DNA from: Heloderma charlesbogerti
Lineage: Eukaryota > Chordata > Lepidosauria > Squamata > Helodermatidae
Assembly (NCBI GenBank): GCA_026122225.1
Contig: JANEZZ010001863.1
Location: forward strand, 248,001-312,000
Reading direction: 5' to 3'
Length of the DNA: 64,000 nt
A model generated the notes under the pieces. It was given only the letters and a program-made list of their open reading frames with translations. It was not told where the DNA came from and did no database searches. This document shows positions 1 through 9,197 of this stretch, piece after piece. Made by a program: the position numbers and the translations under genes. How positions within the stretch are numbered: the stretch's first letter is position 1; each line of letters begins with the position of its first letter.

Positions 1-97
1 CTTGTCTGATCTTGGAAGCTAAGCAGGGTTGGCCCCGGTCAGTAGTTGGATGGGCGACCACCTGGGAATCAGGCTTCCTGCACTGAGCAGGGGGTTG
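1..97 (+). repeat. 5S rRNA-derived SINE fragment with CR1-like tail
   Basis: The first 69 bases resemble the internal and 3' part of 5S rRNA: the GTCTGATCTTGGAAGCTAAG block (4-23), then AGCAGGGTTGG, GTTGGATGGGCGACC and CCTGGGAAT are all recognisable. The sequence then runs directly into a stretch (CTGCACTGAGCAGGGGGTTG) that is the end of CR1 LINEs elsewhere in this window. The same fusion occurs in reverse orientation near 18.2 kb, so this is a dispersed chimeric SINE and not a functional 5S gene. The 5' part lies outside the window. Confidence 0.75.
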
Positions 98-317
98 TTC
101 TATCCCTTCAAATGAGACTAAGTTTTACCCCCTTTGGCCTTTTTTAAAAATTATTATTAAGGCGTTATCTTTGAGGAATTGCGGCTTCTCCAGGATTCCC
201 CCCCCCCAATTCAGGCATGATCTTTGAAGATTCGAATCTTCGAAGATTCATTTGAAGCTTCATTTGAAAATTCATTGTGATGACAGGCACAATGTAGATC
301 TGCCCTATGTCTTCCAT
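98..317. other. AT-rich gap with overlapping 16-bp palindromes
   Basis: No gene is seen. Two overlapping perfect palindromes occur: GAAGATTCGAATCTTC (226-241) and GAATCTTCGAAGATTC (234-249). A C-run sits at 198-207. The last bases (about 301-325) match the left side of a sequence repeated near 1.94 kb. Confidence 0.6.
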
Positions 318-325
318 ATCTTTCA

Positions 326-915
326 CAGGGATGTACGAAAATCACTTACCTTTTCGAAGGGTGACATTCGCAGTGGGGGGGAGGCGCTCCGTACCTCCCC
401 CTGAAATCCTACCCCGGCCGGCTCTGTCTGCGGTGACTCTGCAGAGCCGCCGGCCAGGTGCATCCGCACGGTAGGTCTGCAGATGCAAATGGCAGCTGGC
501 ATAGAGGCCGCCATTTGCGTCCCTTGCCTGAGCCATGATAGGCTACGTAAATATTTACATAGCCTATCACGGCAAAAGCGGGGACGCAAACGGCGGCTGC
601 TATGCTATTTGCGTCCCTGCTCTGAGCCGTGATAGGCTATGTAGATACTTATGTAGCCTATCACAGCTTGCCAGGCACGCAAATGGCGGCCGGCATAGTG
701 GCCGCCATTTGCGGCTGCAGCCCAGCAGCGGCTGGAGCCGCCGGAGCTGCCACTTCCGCCGCTGCTGCTGGAGCTGCAGCCAGGTAGGCTCTGTTTCGCG
801 GGGCTTTCGCGGGGTGGTGGGGCAGGTTGCTCCGTTCCGCCATGGATTCCGGGGGGCCAAATTCACTGGAATTCAGCCTCCCTGGGATCTGTGGCGGAAT
901 CCTCTAACATCCCTA
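326..915. mobile_element. hAT-like non-autonomous element (MITE), 590 bp
   Basis: The ends are CAGGGATGTACG on the left and, on the reverse strand, TAGGGATGTTAG on the right. They are flanked by an exact 8-bp duplication, ATCTTTCA (318-325 and 916-923), the length made by hAT transposases. The interior is GC-rich and full of palindromes, including a near-perfect 34-bp one at 535-568 and a related one at about 629-664, and tandem blocks of roughly 95 bp. Open frames in it (for example 535-927 plus and 600-866 minus) are compositional and resemble no protein I know. A copy of the flanking repeat lacking the insert lies at about 1.94-2.16 kb. Confidence 0.8.
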
Positions 916-923
916 ATCTTTCA

Positions 924-1155
924 TTGATCTCGCTCCTCTTCTTGCCACTTTTCCACTTTTCACGGAGGGAACTCAAGCATAACACAGCGGGGTGATTTAA
1001 TAGCTCATTATCTGTGATCTATTTCAAAAAAGAACAAAGGGCATTTAGTGCAGGAGACACCCTGAAAGTTCACAGCATCCTGTAAAGAGCCTGCAAATGT
1101 CCATGAAGGAGCCAGCTCCATCGCAGGATAAAAGCTCTGTGTGAAGAAAGCCAAT
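924..1155 (+). repeat. Unclassified dispersed repeat, copy 1
   Basis: About 230 bp starting TCATTGATCTCGCT and running through AGTGCAGGAGAC to AAAAGCTCTGTGTGAAG is repeated in the same orientation at about 1,958-2,165 with clear but imperfect identity. The left part of this copy (about 301-325) is separated from it by the hAT-like insert. A weaker relative of its last part lies at about 60,450-60,540. No coding potential is seen. Confidence 0.65.
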
Positions 1156-1164
1156 GTGTGAACA

Positions 1165-1225
1165 GATCCCTAGATTACATAGGTCTTTGGTCTGATTCAG
1201 CATGGCTCTTCTTATATTCTTACTT
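1165..1225 (+). mobile_element. CR1/L3-like LINE 3' end fragment
   Basis: TCTTTGGTCTGATTCAGCAT followed by GGCTCTTCTTATATTCTTAC is the terminal part of a LINE-like repeat also present at 11.11-11.19 and 15.41-15.64 kb. The terminal TTCTTATG-like octamer repeats resemble the CR1/L3 3' end style. Confidence 0.5.
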
Positions 1226-1263
1226 CAGACAGAGAGAGAGAATAGCAGAGTAGTTAACTATTT

Positions 1264-1292
1264 AACAACAACAGCAACAACAACAACAACAA
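1264..1292. repeat. (AAC)n microsatellite
   Basis: Run of AAC/ACA triplets, possibly the tail of a decayed retroposon. Confidence 0.9.
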
Positions 1293-1930
1293 GGCTAGGG
1301 TAATTGTGTTGGCCACAAGTCAAAAAATCCAAAATCCATATTGGGGCAATACCTTTATTCTGTCAACCCAAGGTAAGTGGCCACCCTGGGTACAGCTAAA
1401 GGACAGTAAATAGTTAATTACGGTGTGTATGGTCACATTTTACTGCCATCCAGGATGTTACTTGAATGTTGGTCTTCAGCCACCAAAATGTCCTGCACTG
1501 GCTCTGCTAGGAGCTGTTTGGCAAGTCAGAGCCCTCTTTACAATCGTTTCCAGCCATCTTTAAAAGCAGACTTCTCCCTGGCAAGATGTTAAACAGGCAA
1601 CGCTGTTTCCGTCAACCCTCCTTGTGACCTGCATTCCAAGGTTCTTGGAGCATCATCTGGCCATCAGTGTCCATGAATCAAACACCTTTATTAGCTATCA
1701 AGCTATGCCAAAGCCCAGAGAGGGAAGGGACAATATATTTGGTATCAGGATGTGTGATGATGTATGCTGGGATTTCCTCCCATATTGCATTTGCTGGGGG
1801 CAAAGCTAAACATAGAGCATTTCTACACCAGCCTAAAATGTTGCATTTAAACCGGGGCTTTCTGCTTCCGTTTTAAATGCAGGATCACAACGGACTCCCT
1901 TTCTTTACATGTGTTTCCTTTTCCCCCTCC
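1293..1930. other. No gene recognised
   Basis: Unassigned sequence. The segment 1,810-1,930 (CATTTCTACACCAGCC, TTTAAATGCAGGATCAC) looks like part of a DNA-transposon relic, but I see no ends. Short open frames here have no recognisable protein content. Confidence 0.5.
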
Positions 1931-1939
1931 TTCCCCTCC

Positions 1940-2165
1940 TCATCTGAGTCTTCCATATGTTTCATTGATCTCGCTCTTCTTCTTGCCGCTTTTCCTCTTT
2001 TCAGGGAGGGAACTCAAGGGGAACACAAGCAGGGTTATTTGACAGCTCATTATCTCTGATCTATTTAAAAAACAGAGTAACTGTCATTTAGTGCAGGAGA
2101 CGCCCTGCAGGTTAAAGACGTCATCTCGACAGCCAGATAAAAGCTCAGTGTGAAGAAGCCTATAG
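1940..2165 (+). repeat. Unclassified dispersed repeat, copy 2 (empty site)
   Basis: Second copy of the repeat at 301-325 plus 924-1,155. Here TCTTCCATATGTTTCATTGA is continuous, so this copy shows the sequence before the hAT-like insertion seen in copy 1. It ends in AAAAGCTCAGTGTGAAG. Confidence 0.65.
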
Positions 2166-2287
2166 ATGTCAGAGAGGAGATAGTCACCTCTATCTCATCA
2201 CAGAGGCCTGCTGAGATATGTAGTTCTTGGCCACAAAAACCCCAATACTCAAGGGATTGAGTGTCCTGGAGTTAAAAGTAGCAACAG

Positions 2288-2364
2288 TCTGTATGAAAAC
2301 GCCGCCTTGAGTCCCAGTATTGGGGGAAAAGGCGGGATATAAATAAATATACTAAATAAATAAA
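2288..2364 (+). mobile_element. L2-type LINE 3' end fragment
   Basis: CCGCCTTGAGTCCCAGTATT, then GGGATATAAATAAATA and a TAAA-rich tail. The same 3' end in reverse closes the L2 copy at 9.2 kb and recurs at 35.68 kb. Confidence 0.7.
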
Positions 2365-2523
2365 ACGCTCTGGATTCTGAGATTTTGCCATGTGGAGCCC
2401 ACACTCTTGATGACTTAGGACAGGGGGAGGGCGAGCTATTCACCCTGAGGGCACACTCATCAAGGCACAACTCCACACACATGTGCACACATACACATAC
2501 ATGCACACACTCATACATAAACA
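2365..2523. other. No gene; CA-rich patch
   Basis: No gene is seen. Imperfect CACA/CATACA repeats lie at about 2,455-2,515. Confidence 0.6.
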
Positions 2524-2692
2524 GCATAGGGAGCTGCCTTTAGTGAGGCAGTCCCTCCGGTCCAAGTAATGTCGACACTGACTTTCCCGGGTTTCAAGCA
2601 TGGATTTTTCTGGCCCTACCTGGAAACGCCGGGGATTGAACCTGCGACCCTCTGCACGTAAAGCAGGTGCTCTACCACTGAGCTATGACTGT
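2524..2692 (-). repeat. tRNA-derived SINE (reverse)
   Basis: Read on the minus strand, ATAGCTCAGTGGTAGAGCAC and GGTTCAATCCCC give A-box and B-box sequences of a tRNA-like head at about 2,690-2,630. The body runs left to AGGCAGCTCCC near 2,530. A genuine tRNA gene is unlikely because the 3' side continues as SINE body and no clean acceptor stem is visible. Confidence 0.7.
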
Positions 2693-2849
2693 CAAGCACA
2701 CACAAACTCACACGCACACCACAAGGCTGAAGCCCTTTGAGGGTTTTGAAAGTTAGATGCTCAAGATGAGAAATACCAGACTCGGTATCAGATTCAGTGC
2801 TTACATGGTGCAACCGCGGGATCACAGAATTCACGCAACTCTGGCCATG

Positions 2850-3175
2850 CCTTGTATGCAGGCTTTTTTCTGGGTGCCACCCCACCGCCACCAAAGGTTA
2901 GGCAAGTGGCAACTGGGATATGGAACCGTCTCCCCTAGGCTGCTTGTCCAGCGCCTGATACATGTTAGTAGCCTCTAAAACACCTTTTTATTCACCCAGG
3001 CATTTGACTGATCTGAGCTGCTGTTGTATTTTAGTGCTGCTCTGCTGTTTTCTTTTTATTCTGCTTTATTTGGATGATGGTTAGCTGGTTTCCTCGTCAT
3101 TTTTGCCTATATTTGTGTAAGCTGCCTTGAGAATTTTGATTTAAAAGCAGGTTAGAATTTATTTAAACAAAGAAA
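2850..3175 (+). mobile_element. L2-type LINE 3' UTR fragment
   Basis: Contains the decayed C-terminal coding end (TGGAACCGTCTCCCCTAGG) followed by TTTTTATTCACCCAGGCATT and GTAAGCTGCCTTGAGAATTT, matching the order of other L2 tails in this window. Confidence 0.6.
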
Positions 3176-3455
3176 CAAACCAAGGGTCCAATTCATGCCC
3201 CCTTTCAAAAAGTCAGTGGCAAAAGTCATCTTGCTCAAAAGGAAACTGGATTGCACCCAATAGAAGCAGCATTTTTTCCGTGGACAAGCCTATAATTTTT
3301 TCCTTTGCTGGGAGCAGAAAATGACTAGGCTGCAAGTATTTACAAGACAAACTGGTGCGTGGCGGGGGGAGGGGGGAGAACAAAGACAATATCTGGTGTT
3401 TCTGTGGTGTTTCATCCTGCAAAATACACCCACATGCTAAGATAATGGGCACTGT
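3176..3455. other. No gene recognised
   Basis: Unassigned unique-looking sequence with a G-rich patch near 3,360-3,378. Confidence 0.5.
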
Positions 3456-3545
3456 AGAGCAACCTTCCCCAACCTGGTGCCCACCAGATGTGTTGGACTA
3501 CGACCCCCATAATTCTGGGGATGATGGGTTGCTTGCTCTAGGTTT
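3456..3545. mobile_element. Remnant of foldback DNA element (CCCAACCTGG family)
   Basis: CTTCCCCAACCTGGTGCCC and CAGATGTGTTGGACTACGAC match one arm of the foldback elements at 13.9, 19.1 and 51.2 kb. The opposite arm is mostly lost. Confidence 0.55.
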
Positions 3546-3659
3546 GAAATGCCACTCAGCTTTTCAGAGTCTCTTGACAGGCAGAAATCCAACAGAGGCA
3601 GCCTCTTCCAGCATGGAGATGTGACAGAAACCTCTCAAATTCCTGAACATCATGCAAGC

Positions 3660-3935
3660 ATTAAAGTGACACAGGTGGGATCTGCAACAAAAAGCTGCAC
3701 TATGGAGCATAAGTCAGCCATGCTCTCCTCCTCCAGGACACTCCATCACATTCCCCCCTCACTCCAGTCCCCCTCCTCCAACACAGTCAGCATTTTGTAG
3801 CCACTGAGCATGCCCAATCCCCATTGGGCTCTTTGGGCCCTTTAGGGTCCACCCGCTGCAATTTCTGTACTTCTGCAAACATTAGAGCCCCTCTTAATAC
3901 CGCTTCTTGTGTGTAGGTTCTGCCCTTTTGGCCAT
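3660..3935 (+). repeat. Unclassified dispersed repeat shared with 53.5 kb
   Basis: About 270 bp with GGGATCTGCAACAAAAAGCT, CACTGAGCATGCCCAATCCC and TTTCTGTACTTCTGCAAACA aligns in order with 53,515-53,770. It has no coding frame, and terminal repeats were not identified. Confidence 0.6.
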
Positions 3936-4351
3936 AAAAGAATCAGCACTCACACCTGAACATCAGAAAGAGATGGAATGATGAGTGCAGGCAGAGGGTG
4001 GCAAACAAGGAAATTAAAGGTGGTGTGTAAGTTTTCAGGTTTCACAGAGCTCTGCAGCAGGCTACATGTGTATTCAGAGCTGGGGGGGGGCTGTAACAAG
4101 CACTTACAAACCTACTTTGATTTCAGCCTTAAGTTTATCTATAGACAAAAGGCAGGAGGTAATGAATGCTTAATTGGATTTTTCTCATGGGGAGCATTGG
4201 GCGGTTCTTGCTAGGTCTCAGCTGACACTGAGAAATGTCCAAGTACAACAGTGAGGTTTATTAATCCTCTCCTAAAGCTTCCTAGTCTTTGGGTTGACAC
4301 ACCCCAAGCTCACTCACATGGCCAACACCTAACACCATGTCATGCCAGGGC
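3936..4351. other. No gene recognised
   Basis: Unassigned sequence with a G9 run near 4,082. Confidence 0.5.
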
Positions 4352-4525
4352 CGAGCTGGCATGGTGTCGTGGTTAAGAGCAGGAGTGTTAACTGGCAAGT
4401 CCCCCATTCAAATCTTAGCCCAAGCCCAGAGCTACTATATGGAATTCTCTCTCAGCCTTTCCCCTACCCCCACCCCCTGTAAAATGGAGGGAATAACAAT
4501 GGCCTACCTTTCAGGATTGTATGTG
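4352..4525 (+). repeat. MIR/CORE-SINE relic
   Basis: GTGTCGTGGTTAAGAGCAGG (tRNA-like head with A-box), a degenerate B-box (CATTCAAATCTTAG), CTCTCTCAGCC, and TGTAAAATGGAGGGAATAAC followed by CCTACCTTTCAGGATTGT follow the order of amniote MIR elements. The divergence suggests an old insertion. Confidence 0.7.
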
Positions 4526-4534
4526 ATGTCTTTT

Positions 4535-4660
4535 TTATTTTATTTATTTTATTTGCATTTGTATACTGCTTCACATCTGAAGACCTCGGAGCGGCGAACA
4601 GCAGACAGGATAAAGAATAAAAACACCGTGTTAAAATAATTTAACGTTGTTTAAAAGGAG
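4535..4660 (-). mobile_element. L2-type LINE 3' end relic (reverse)
   Basis: TTTATTTTATTTGCATTTGT then GTATACTGCTTCACATCTGA and AAAGAATAAAAACACC read as a reversed LINE tail. Confidence 0.5.
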
Positions 4661-5424
4661 TCAGAATTCTGATAAAACCAGAGATCATCCCAGCTGGCCG
4701 CAATTTTCCATGGAACAAAACCCCACATCTGCGAGCATCAGGTTACAAGTTACGCCTGGGCTGCATGATAAAATGTAAGTGCTAAAGACTTGCTCTTTGT
4801 CCTCCCTCCCCCCTCTCTTTTTCACACTAAAGCCAGGAGTGTCAGGAAGCTGGATTTTACACTCAATACCATGTTCGGTGCGTTTAAATATACATATATT
4901 AGCAAACCGACGCAGCTTTGCACAGGTTGGAATAGCCCTTCATTTGATGCCGTGGCGCCTTCAAGGGATGCATGCAGCGCTCAGAGGTGGGCACATTGTG
5001 CCTGCCCCGCCAGAGTGAAGCCGTGCCTGCTGACACCCCTCGGCATGGTGCACCCCTATAGCCCCCTGAGGGAGGGGGCTAACCCCTCCATTCCCTGAAG
5101 GGGGCTATCCCACAGCGGGGGGGGGGGCAGAGCAGTAACTCAGCCCCTGGGGTTATTGCTCTCCCCCAGCTTCCGGCTGTGTGGACAGCAAAGCTATGTG
5201 CTGGCTAGGGAAGTCTGCCCCTTGTGGCTGAAGGTGTTCCTGCAGGCTTCAACCACATGGACACATGGAAATTCATTAAAACAAATTAATGCTTTTTAAA
5301 AGCAAGATAACCCCGAGGTGCAAATCCTTATGGTCCCCTCAGCATGCAAGCCAGGCTTCAGGTGTCTAATTTTCATGGGTCTTGGAGCTATGGCAGTGGT
5401 GGATAGTCAGATGGGCAGTCAGAT
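4661..5424. other. No gene recognised
   Basis: Mixed unassigned sequence. A GC-richer part (5,000-5,200) contains inverted GAGGGGGCT/AGCCCCCT blocks around 5,060-5,110. Open frames here look non-coding. Confidence 0.5.
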
Positions 5425-5535
5425 AGACAGACAGGCTCATTTATTATTAAAGATATGCAAGATATTATTAAAGATATGCAAGATACAAGATAAAGATATA
5501 CAAAGACAGGGTCATTTATTACATAAAGATATATA
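5425..5535. repeat. AT-rich imperfect tandem repeat
   Basis: The unit TATTATTAAAGATATGCAAG occurs twice at about 5,442-5,482, followed by degenerate ATAAAGATATAC copies. Confidence 0.7.
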
Positions 5536-5744
5536 CAAGCAGTTGGTTCCCCACGAACACAGTTCCAATGAAGTGTGTTCCATGAGAATCGGTCAACAGG
5601 AAGGCAACCCAAAAGGGATGAGCAACTAATTCCTGACTTTGAATTATATATTTAAGATCTGGTGCTTCTGCGGAATTGTGACGTATACACCGCTTTTCCT
5701 GTATTATCTTGACATCTAGTTTAAAAATGTCCTGTGATCTGTTT

Positions 5745-6430
5745 AATTTAATTTAATTTCATTTATTAATAACACTTATATACTGCTTAATATTAAAAAA
5801 AACACCTGTAAGTGAGCAATCCTATGCCCCCCAGACAGCATCTGGGGGGTGGGGGGAACACACATAGAATTGTTCAGTTTATGGGCTCTGAGGTTGGAAA
5901 CAGAGCTCCAGCCTCAGAGCCAAAAAACTGCACTCCCCCCCCCCCCCCCGCAGCCAGCGTGGTTCTCTCCACGCCGGCTAGGTCTCCACACTCAGAAACA
6001 GAGCATGGAGATGGGAAAAGGGGCCGTTCCTGGGGAGGGGACTGGAGCATCAGCCGTATGAGGAATCCCTCCCCATCCCTGAAGCTTCCACTAAACAGGC
6101 AAAATCGCCCGTCTAGCTTAAATGAAGAGTTCAGAGGCTTATGAGTACTCAGGGCAGATCATATAGGATTGTGCCCTAAGCGGTTCACATATAACTATTA
6201 AAAATCACATTTAAATACGCTATTACAAACACAATTAAAAACAATTTCAATGACAATAACAATACAAATACATTTAAAATACCCGCTTATAAACAATAAA
6301 CAATGTCAAACTACAAGAACAATACAGAACAATACAAGGAGGAACGGCGTATGATTAACTGCAATTATTTACAAGCCAGAGAAAGGCTGGGTGAGAAAGT
6401 GCATTTTCTGGAGCCACTTGCTGGGTTCCT
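5745..6430 (-). mobile_element. L2-type LINE 3' relic (reverse), split by a MITE
   Basis: ATTTATTAATAACACTTATA leads to TACTGCTTAATATT and CACCTGTAA. After the MITE the sequence resumes as TAAGCGGTTCACATATAACT with A-rich 3' UTR and GGTGAGAAAGTGCATTTTCT. Removing the insert restores a continuous LINE tail. A similar relic lies at 53.8-54.06 kb. Confidence 0.6.
5812..6176. mobile_element. TWA-flanked MITE (GTGAGCAATCCTATG ends), 365 bp
   Basis: The left end is GTGAGCAATCCTATG and the right end ATAGGATTGTGCCC, with TAA on both sides (5,809-5,811 and 6,177-6,179). A 3-bp TWA duplication is typical of PIF/Harbinger elements. The interior is GC-rich with a C-run (5,935-5,949). No protein is encoded. 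Confidence 0.75.
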
Positions 6431-6944
6431 CGTGCTTCTCTATCAGGGTTCTTTATCGGGGGGGGGGGGGTCCAAAGAAAGCGCCAATCCCGTCCTGTGC
6501 ATTCAGGCCCAGCGCTCTTACTCATCCGTCCGATCTGATGCGCCAGCATTTTTGCTTTTCAAAGTCACTGCAGGTGGAAAAAAACGTGCGTCCGAGGCCT
6601 TGTTAATCTGCTGTCTCGGGTTGTTCCTGTCCCAGCTGCTCCATTCTAAAGCTGGATGGGTTGGTGACTCATTTGCAGGCTCATTTAGATTACAGGGACT
6701 GCTTCAGAACAACAGAAACATGCCTTTGCTTGGTCCTCAATTGGGGCTGTAATGGCAGAGCAGAGAAAGTAGCGAGCCAGTCCTCACGGAAAGACTAGAT
6801 GCGACCATCTCATGCAATGACTGAGCTGAATTGCAGCAACCGTCTAATCGACCGAGAGGCAGTGATGGGGGAAGCTGCATCTGTTGAATTACTGCTTGTA
6901 GGCTTGCCATCAGCTCCTTATTTCAGAGAATAGCTTGTTATTTA
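6431..6944. other. No gene recognised
   Basis: Unassigned sequence with a G-run at about 6,459-6,470. The open frame 6,303-6,752 has no recognisable protein content. Confidence 0.5.
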
Positions 6945-7375
6945 GGATTAGAATGATAGGTTTTTAGAGCTGGAAGGGGGGTCATTTTGTCCAACACTCT
7001 GCTCAGCGCAGGAATCTTGTAACTACAGTCTCTGCTTAAATATCTCCAGCGCAGAAGAGGCAGTCTGCTCCACCATCAAATAGCTCTTGTTGTTAACTAG
7101 TTTCTGCTAAGGTTTAGTCAAAACCTGCTTCCTTGCAATTTCCACCCATTGGTTCTAGCCTGGCCCATCTGAAGCAACAGAGAACACGTCTGCTCCATCC
7201 TCAGGCCTGTAAATATTTGAAGACCGCTATCATGTCTCCCCTTAATCTTCTCTTCCCCAGGCGAAACATACCCAGCTCTTTCTAACGTTCCTCTCAAAAG
7301 ACCTGGTTTCCAGACCCCTCGCCATCCTGGTCGCCCTTCCCTGGATGGGCTCCACTTAAAATGTAGTGTTCCCTT
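6945..7375 (-). mobile_element. CR1 LINE 3' fragment (old, reverse)
   Basis: Follows the reversed CR1 3' order: TTTTTAGAGCTGGAAGGG, CCAACACTCTGCTCAGCGCA, GCAGAAGAGGCAGTCTGC, TGGTTCTAGCCTGGCCC and CTTAATCTTCTCTTCCCCAG, ending near GATGGGCTCCACTTAAAATG. It is much more diverged than the CR1 copies at 56 and 61 kb and lacks a usable reading frame. Confidence 0.7.
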
Positions 7376-7529
7376 CCAGGACAACATCGGCCGTGCAGTT
7401 GCTTGGAGCGCAGCATAGGGCCTTCTTGACAGCTGTGCCCAGACTTTGGAACGGCCAACCAAGGGAGGTTCATCTAGCTCCCTCTCTGATGGCCTCCAGA
7501 GAGTAGTGCAGATAAGGGCAGCCGAGGTG
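7376..7529 (+). mobile_element. L2-type LINE coding-end fragment
   Basis: GGGCCTTCTTGACAGCTGTG, CAGACTTTGGAACGGCCAAC and TCATCTAGCTCCCTCTCTGA resemble the nucleotide form of the RFSVxAPxLWNxLP-type C-terminus of L2 proteins. Confidence 0.5.
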
Positions 7530-8300
7530 TAGTGATGCCACCAACTTGGACAGCTCTAAAAGGGACTGGACAAATTCATGAAGAAGATGGCTATCAATGG
7601 CTCCTAGTCACAGTGGCCACTGATCAGGGATGCGGAACCCCCGAGGTTCTGCATCCAGCGCACGGAGCCTCTTTGGATTCCTCCAGGGGGCCAGGCTTAG
7701 CCTCCGCGCCCCAGTCCCTGGAGGAATCCCCACTGTTCGCTTGGATCTCAGATTGGAGATCAGTCAGGATGGGGGCAGGTGGGGGGGGACTCGGACATTG
7801 CTTGAACAAGCAACTGCTCTTCCCAGTGCCACCCTTCACATGGTGCACTGTGTGCCCCGGGGGGATGACACATGCCACGAAAAGGCAGGAATTCCACCAG
7901 TGCCAAGAGAAGTAGCTGCTGCTCCCAGTGCCGGCTGAGTCCCTTTCTCCATACGGGGAGAGGAAAGGAGCTTTGAACCTCTCCCAGCATGGAGAGAGGC
8001 AGATTGGCTGGGAGGAGGGGCGTGATGTCAGAGGGTGTGGCCAGACCCACTGAAGTCATCTGGCCTGAAGAGGGCCTGGGGGCGGGGGGGGGATTCATCC
8101 CCCCTCCCAAATATAGTTCTGCACACCGTCTGTAGGCTATCTGCATTATCACAGGAAGTATAGCTCTCAATAACAGTTGCTGGGGGATCACGAGTGGAAG
8201 GACGCTACTGCGCTCGTGCCCTACTTGTGGGGTTCCTAAGCGCATCTGGGCCCCATCTATACCGGGCGTTTGCTCTGGTGCGGGTGCGAGTCGAGGACCC
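7530..8300 (+). mobile_element. CR1/L3-like 3' end split by a hAT-like MITE
   Basis: GGGACTGGACAAATTCATGA, GGCTATCAATGGCTCCTAGT, then after the insert GTATAGCTCTCAATAACAGT, TGCTGGGGGATCAC and CTCGTGCCCTACTTGTGGGG. This is the order seen in the better copy at 15.41-15.64 kb. Confidence 0.55.
7627..8130. mobile_element. hAT-like MITE (AGGGATGCGGAACC ends)
   Basis: The left end AGGGATGCGGAACC and the reversed right end GGTGTGCAGAAC form diverged inverted repeats of the family seen at 326-915 and 14.55-14.88 kb. The ends are approximate and the duplicated target is not clear. A 224-codon minus-strand frame across it (7,760-8,434) is an effect of GC-rich composition. Confidence 0.5.
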
Positions 8301-9195
8301 TCATGATAGATGACGCAGTCGCAACTTCGTAGCCATCCATGGCTTTCTCCCGGAAGATGCGGCTTTCCGAGGAGGTGTTTTGCTCCGATGTTTTCTGCTG
8401 CTGCGGGATCAGGGTGGGTTTGCGCGCTGTACATCCCTGCCTCGGATTGACACCGCAGTTTGCGGTGTGTGTGAGGTGGGCGGTGTTACAGGTATCCTGT
8501 GTGATGCCCTCTCACTCCTCCCCTCCCCGCTCCTTCCTATTTCCTCGCAGCTGCACAGTTACAGGGCCACGAAGAGAAACGAAAGGGCCTTTTGAAAGGG
8601 GTGCGGGAGGCGGGGGAAGAGAAGGCACCAACCCGAGACTGCTTTTCTCTTCAGAGACAAAGAGGGGGGGGGGTCAGAAAGAGAAAGAATTCACTACAGA
8701 ACTAAGGAAGGAATTGGTTTTATTAGGATGCAGAAAGCAAAGTGAGTTGCTGCTGCTGCCACCAGCTACTCTTAGGCTGATTTTCTCCGCTGAACTCACA
8801 GCTTTCTCTCTCCTTCCCTAGAGCCAGCCAGTCCCACACACTTTATTACACACTTGGGTCTCCTTCCCCACAGACCCGACGCAGAGTGTAGCCGGCGCCT
8901 TGGGAGAAAAAGAGGATTCCCTCCTTCCCGCCCCCGCCCCCTGTCTCTTCCCTCAGTTCTGCAAGGTGGTGGAAATACTGCTGCAGCCGTGAGAGCACCT
9001 CTCCTCCCACAGACTCTCAGGAAGCCCCCTGCCCCCAGTGCCCACACGCGACTCCTCAGGGTAGGCTCTCCTGAGCCCCTAACCTGATGTGCCTTTGCTT
9101 TTCAAGGAAACCCCTCACGCGGTCACCCCTGCAAAGTTCCCTTCTCTCTCTCCCACCCACCCCAAGCCCCTCAATGTGTGGTGGCTGTGCAGAGT
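8301..9195. other. GC-rich gene-free stretch
   Basis: CT- and GA-rich sequence with several weak open frames in both strands and no recognisable domain. The end of another AGGGATGT-type element (CTGTACATCCCTGCC, about 8,428-8,442) is visible. The stretch 8,850-9,060 has CpG-rich promoter-like composition, but no exon was found next to it. Confidence 0.45.
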
Positions 9196-9197
9196 AA

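Noticed and set aside
1..75. A functional 5S rRNA gene
   Set aside because: It is partial, diverged and fused to a CR1 tail; the same fusion recurs at 18.2 kb.
340..870. CpG-island promoter of a host gene
   Set aside because: The GC-rich segment lies wholly inside a MITE with an exact target duplication, and no exon follows.
2616..2692. A tRNA gene on the minus strand
   Set aside because: A-box and B-box are clear, but the sequence continues as SINE body and related heads occur truncated at 58.2 and 59.4 kb, so it is a SINE head.
7760..8434. 224-codon minus-strand open frame as a host gene
   Set aside because: It spans a hAT-like MITE and a CR1/L3 3' end, is Pro/Ser/Leu-rich by composition and has no domain.
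8500..9090. Promoter/first exon of a host gene
   Set aside because: Composition is suggestive, but no coding exon, splice donor with downstream exon, or domain was found; left as unassigned.
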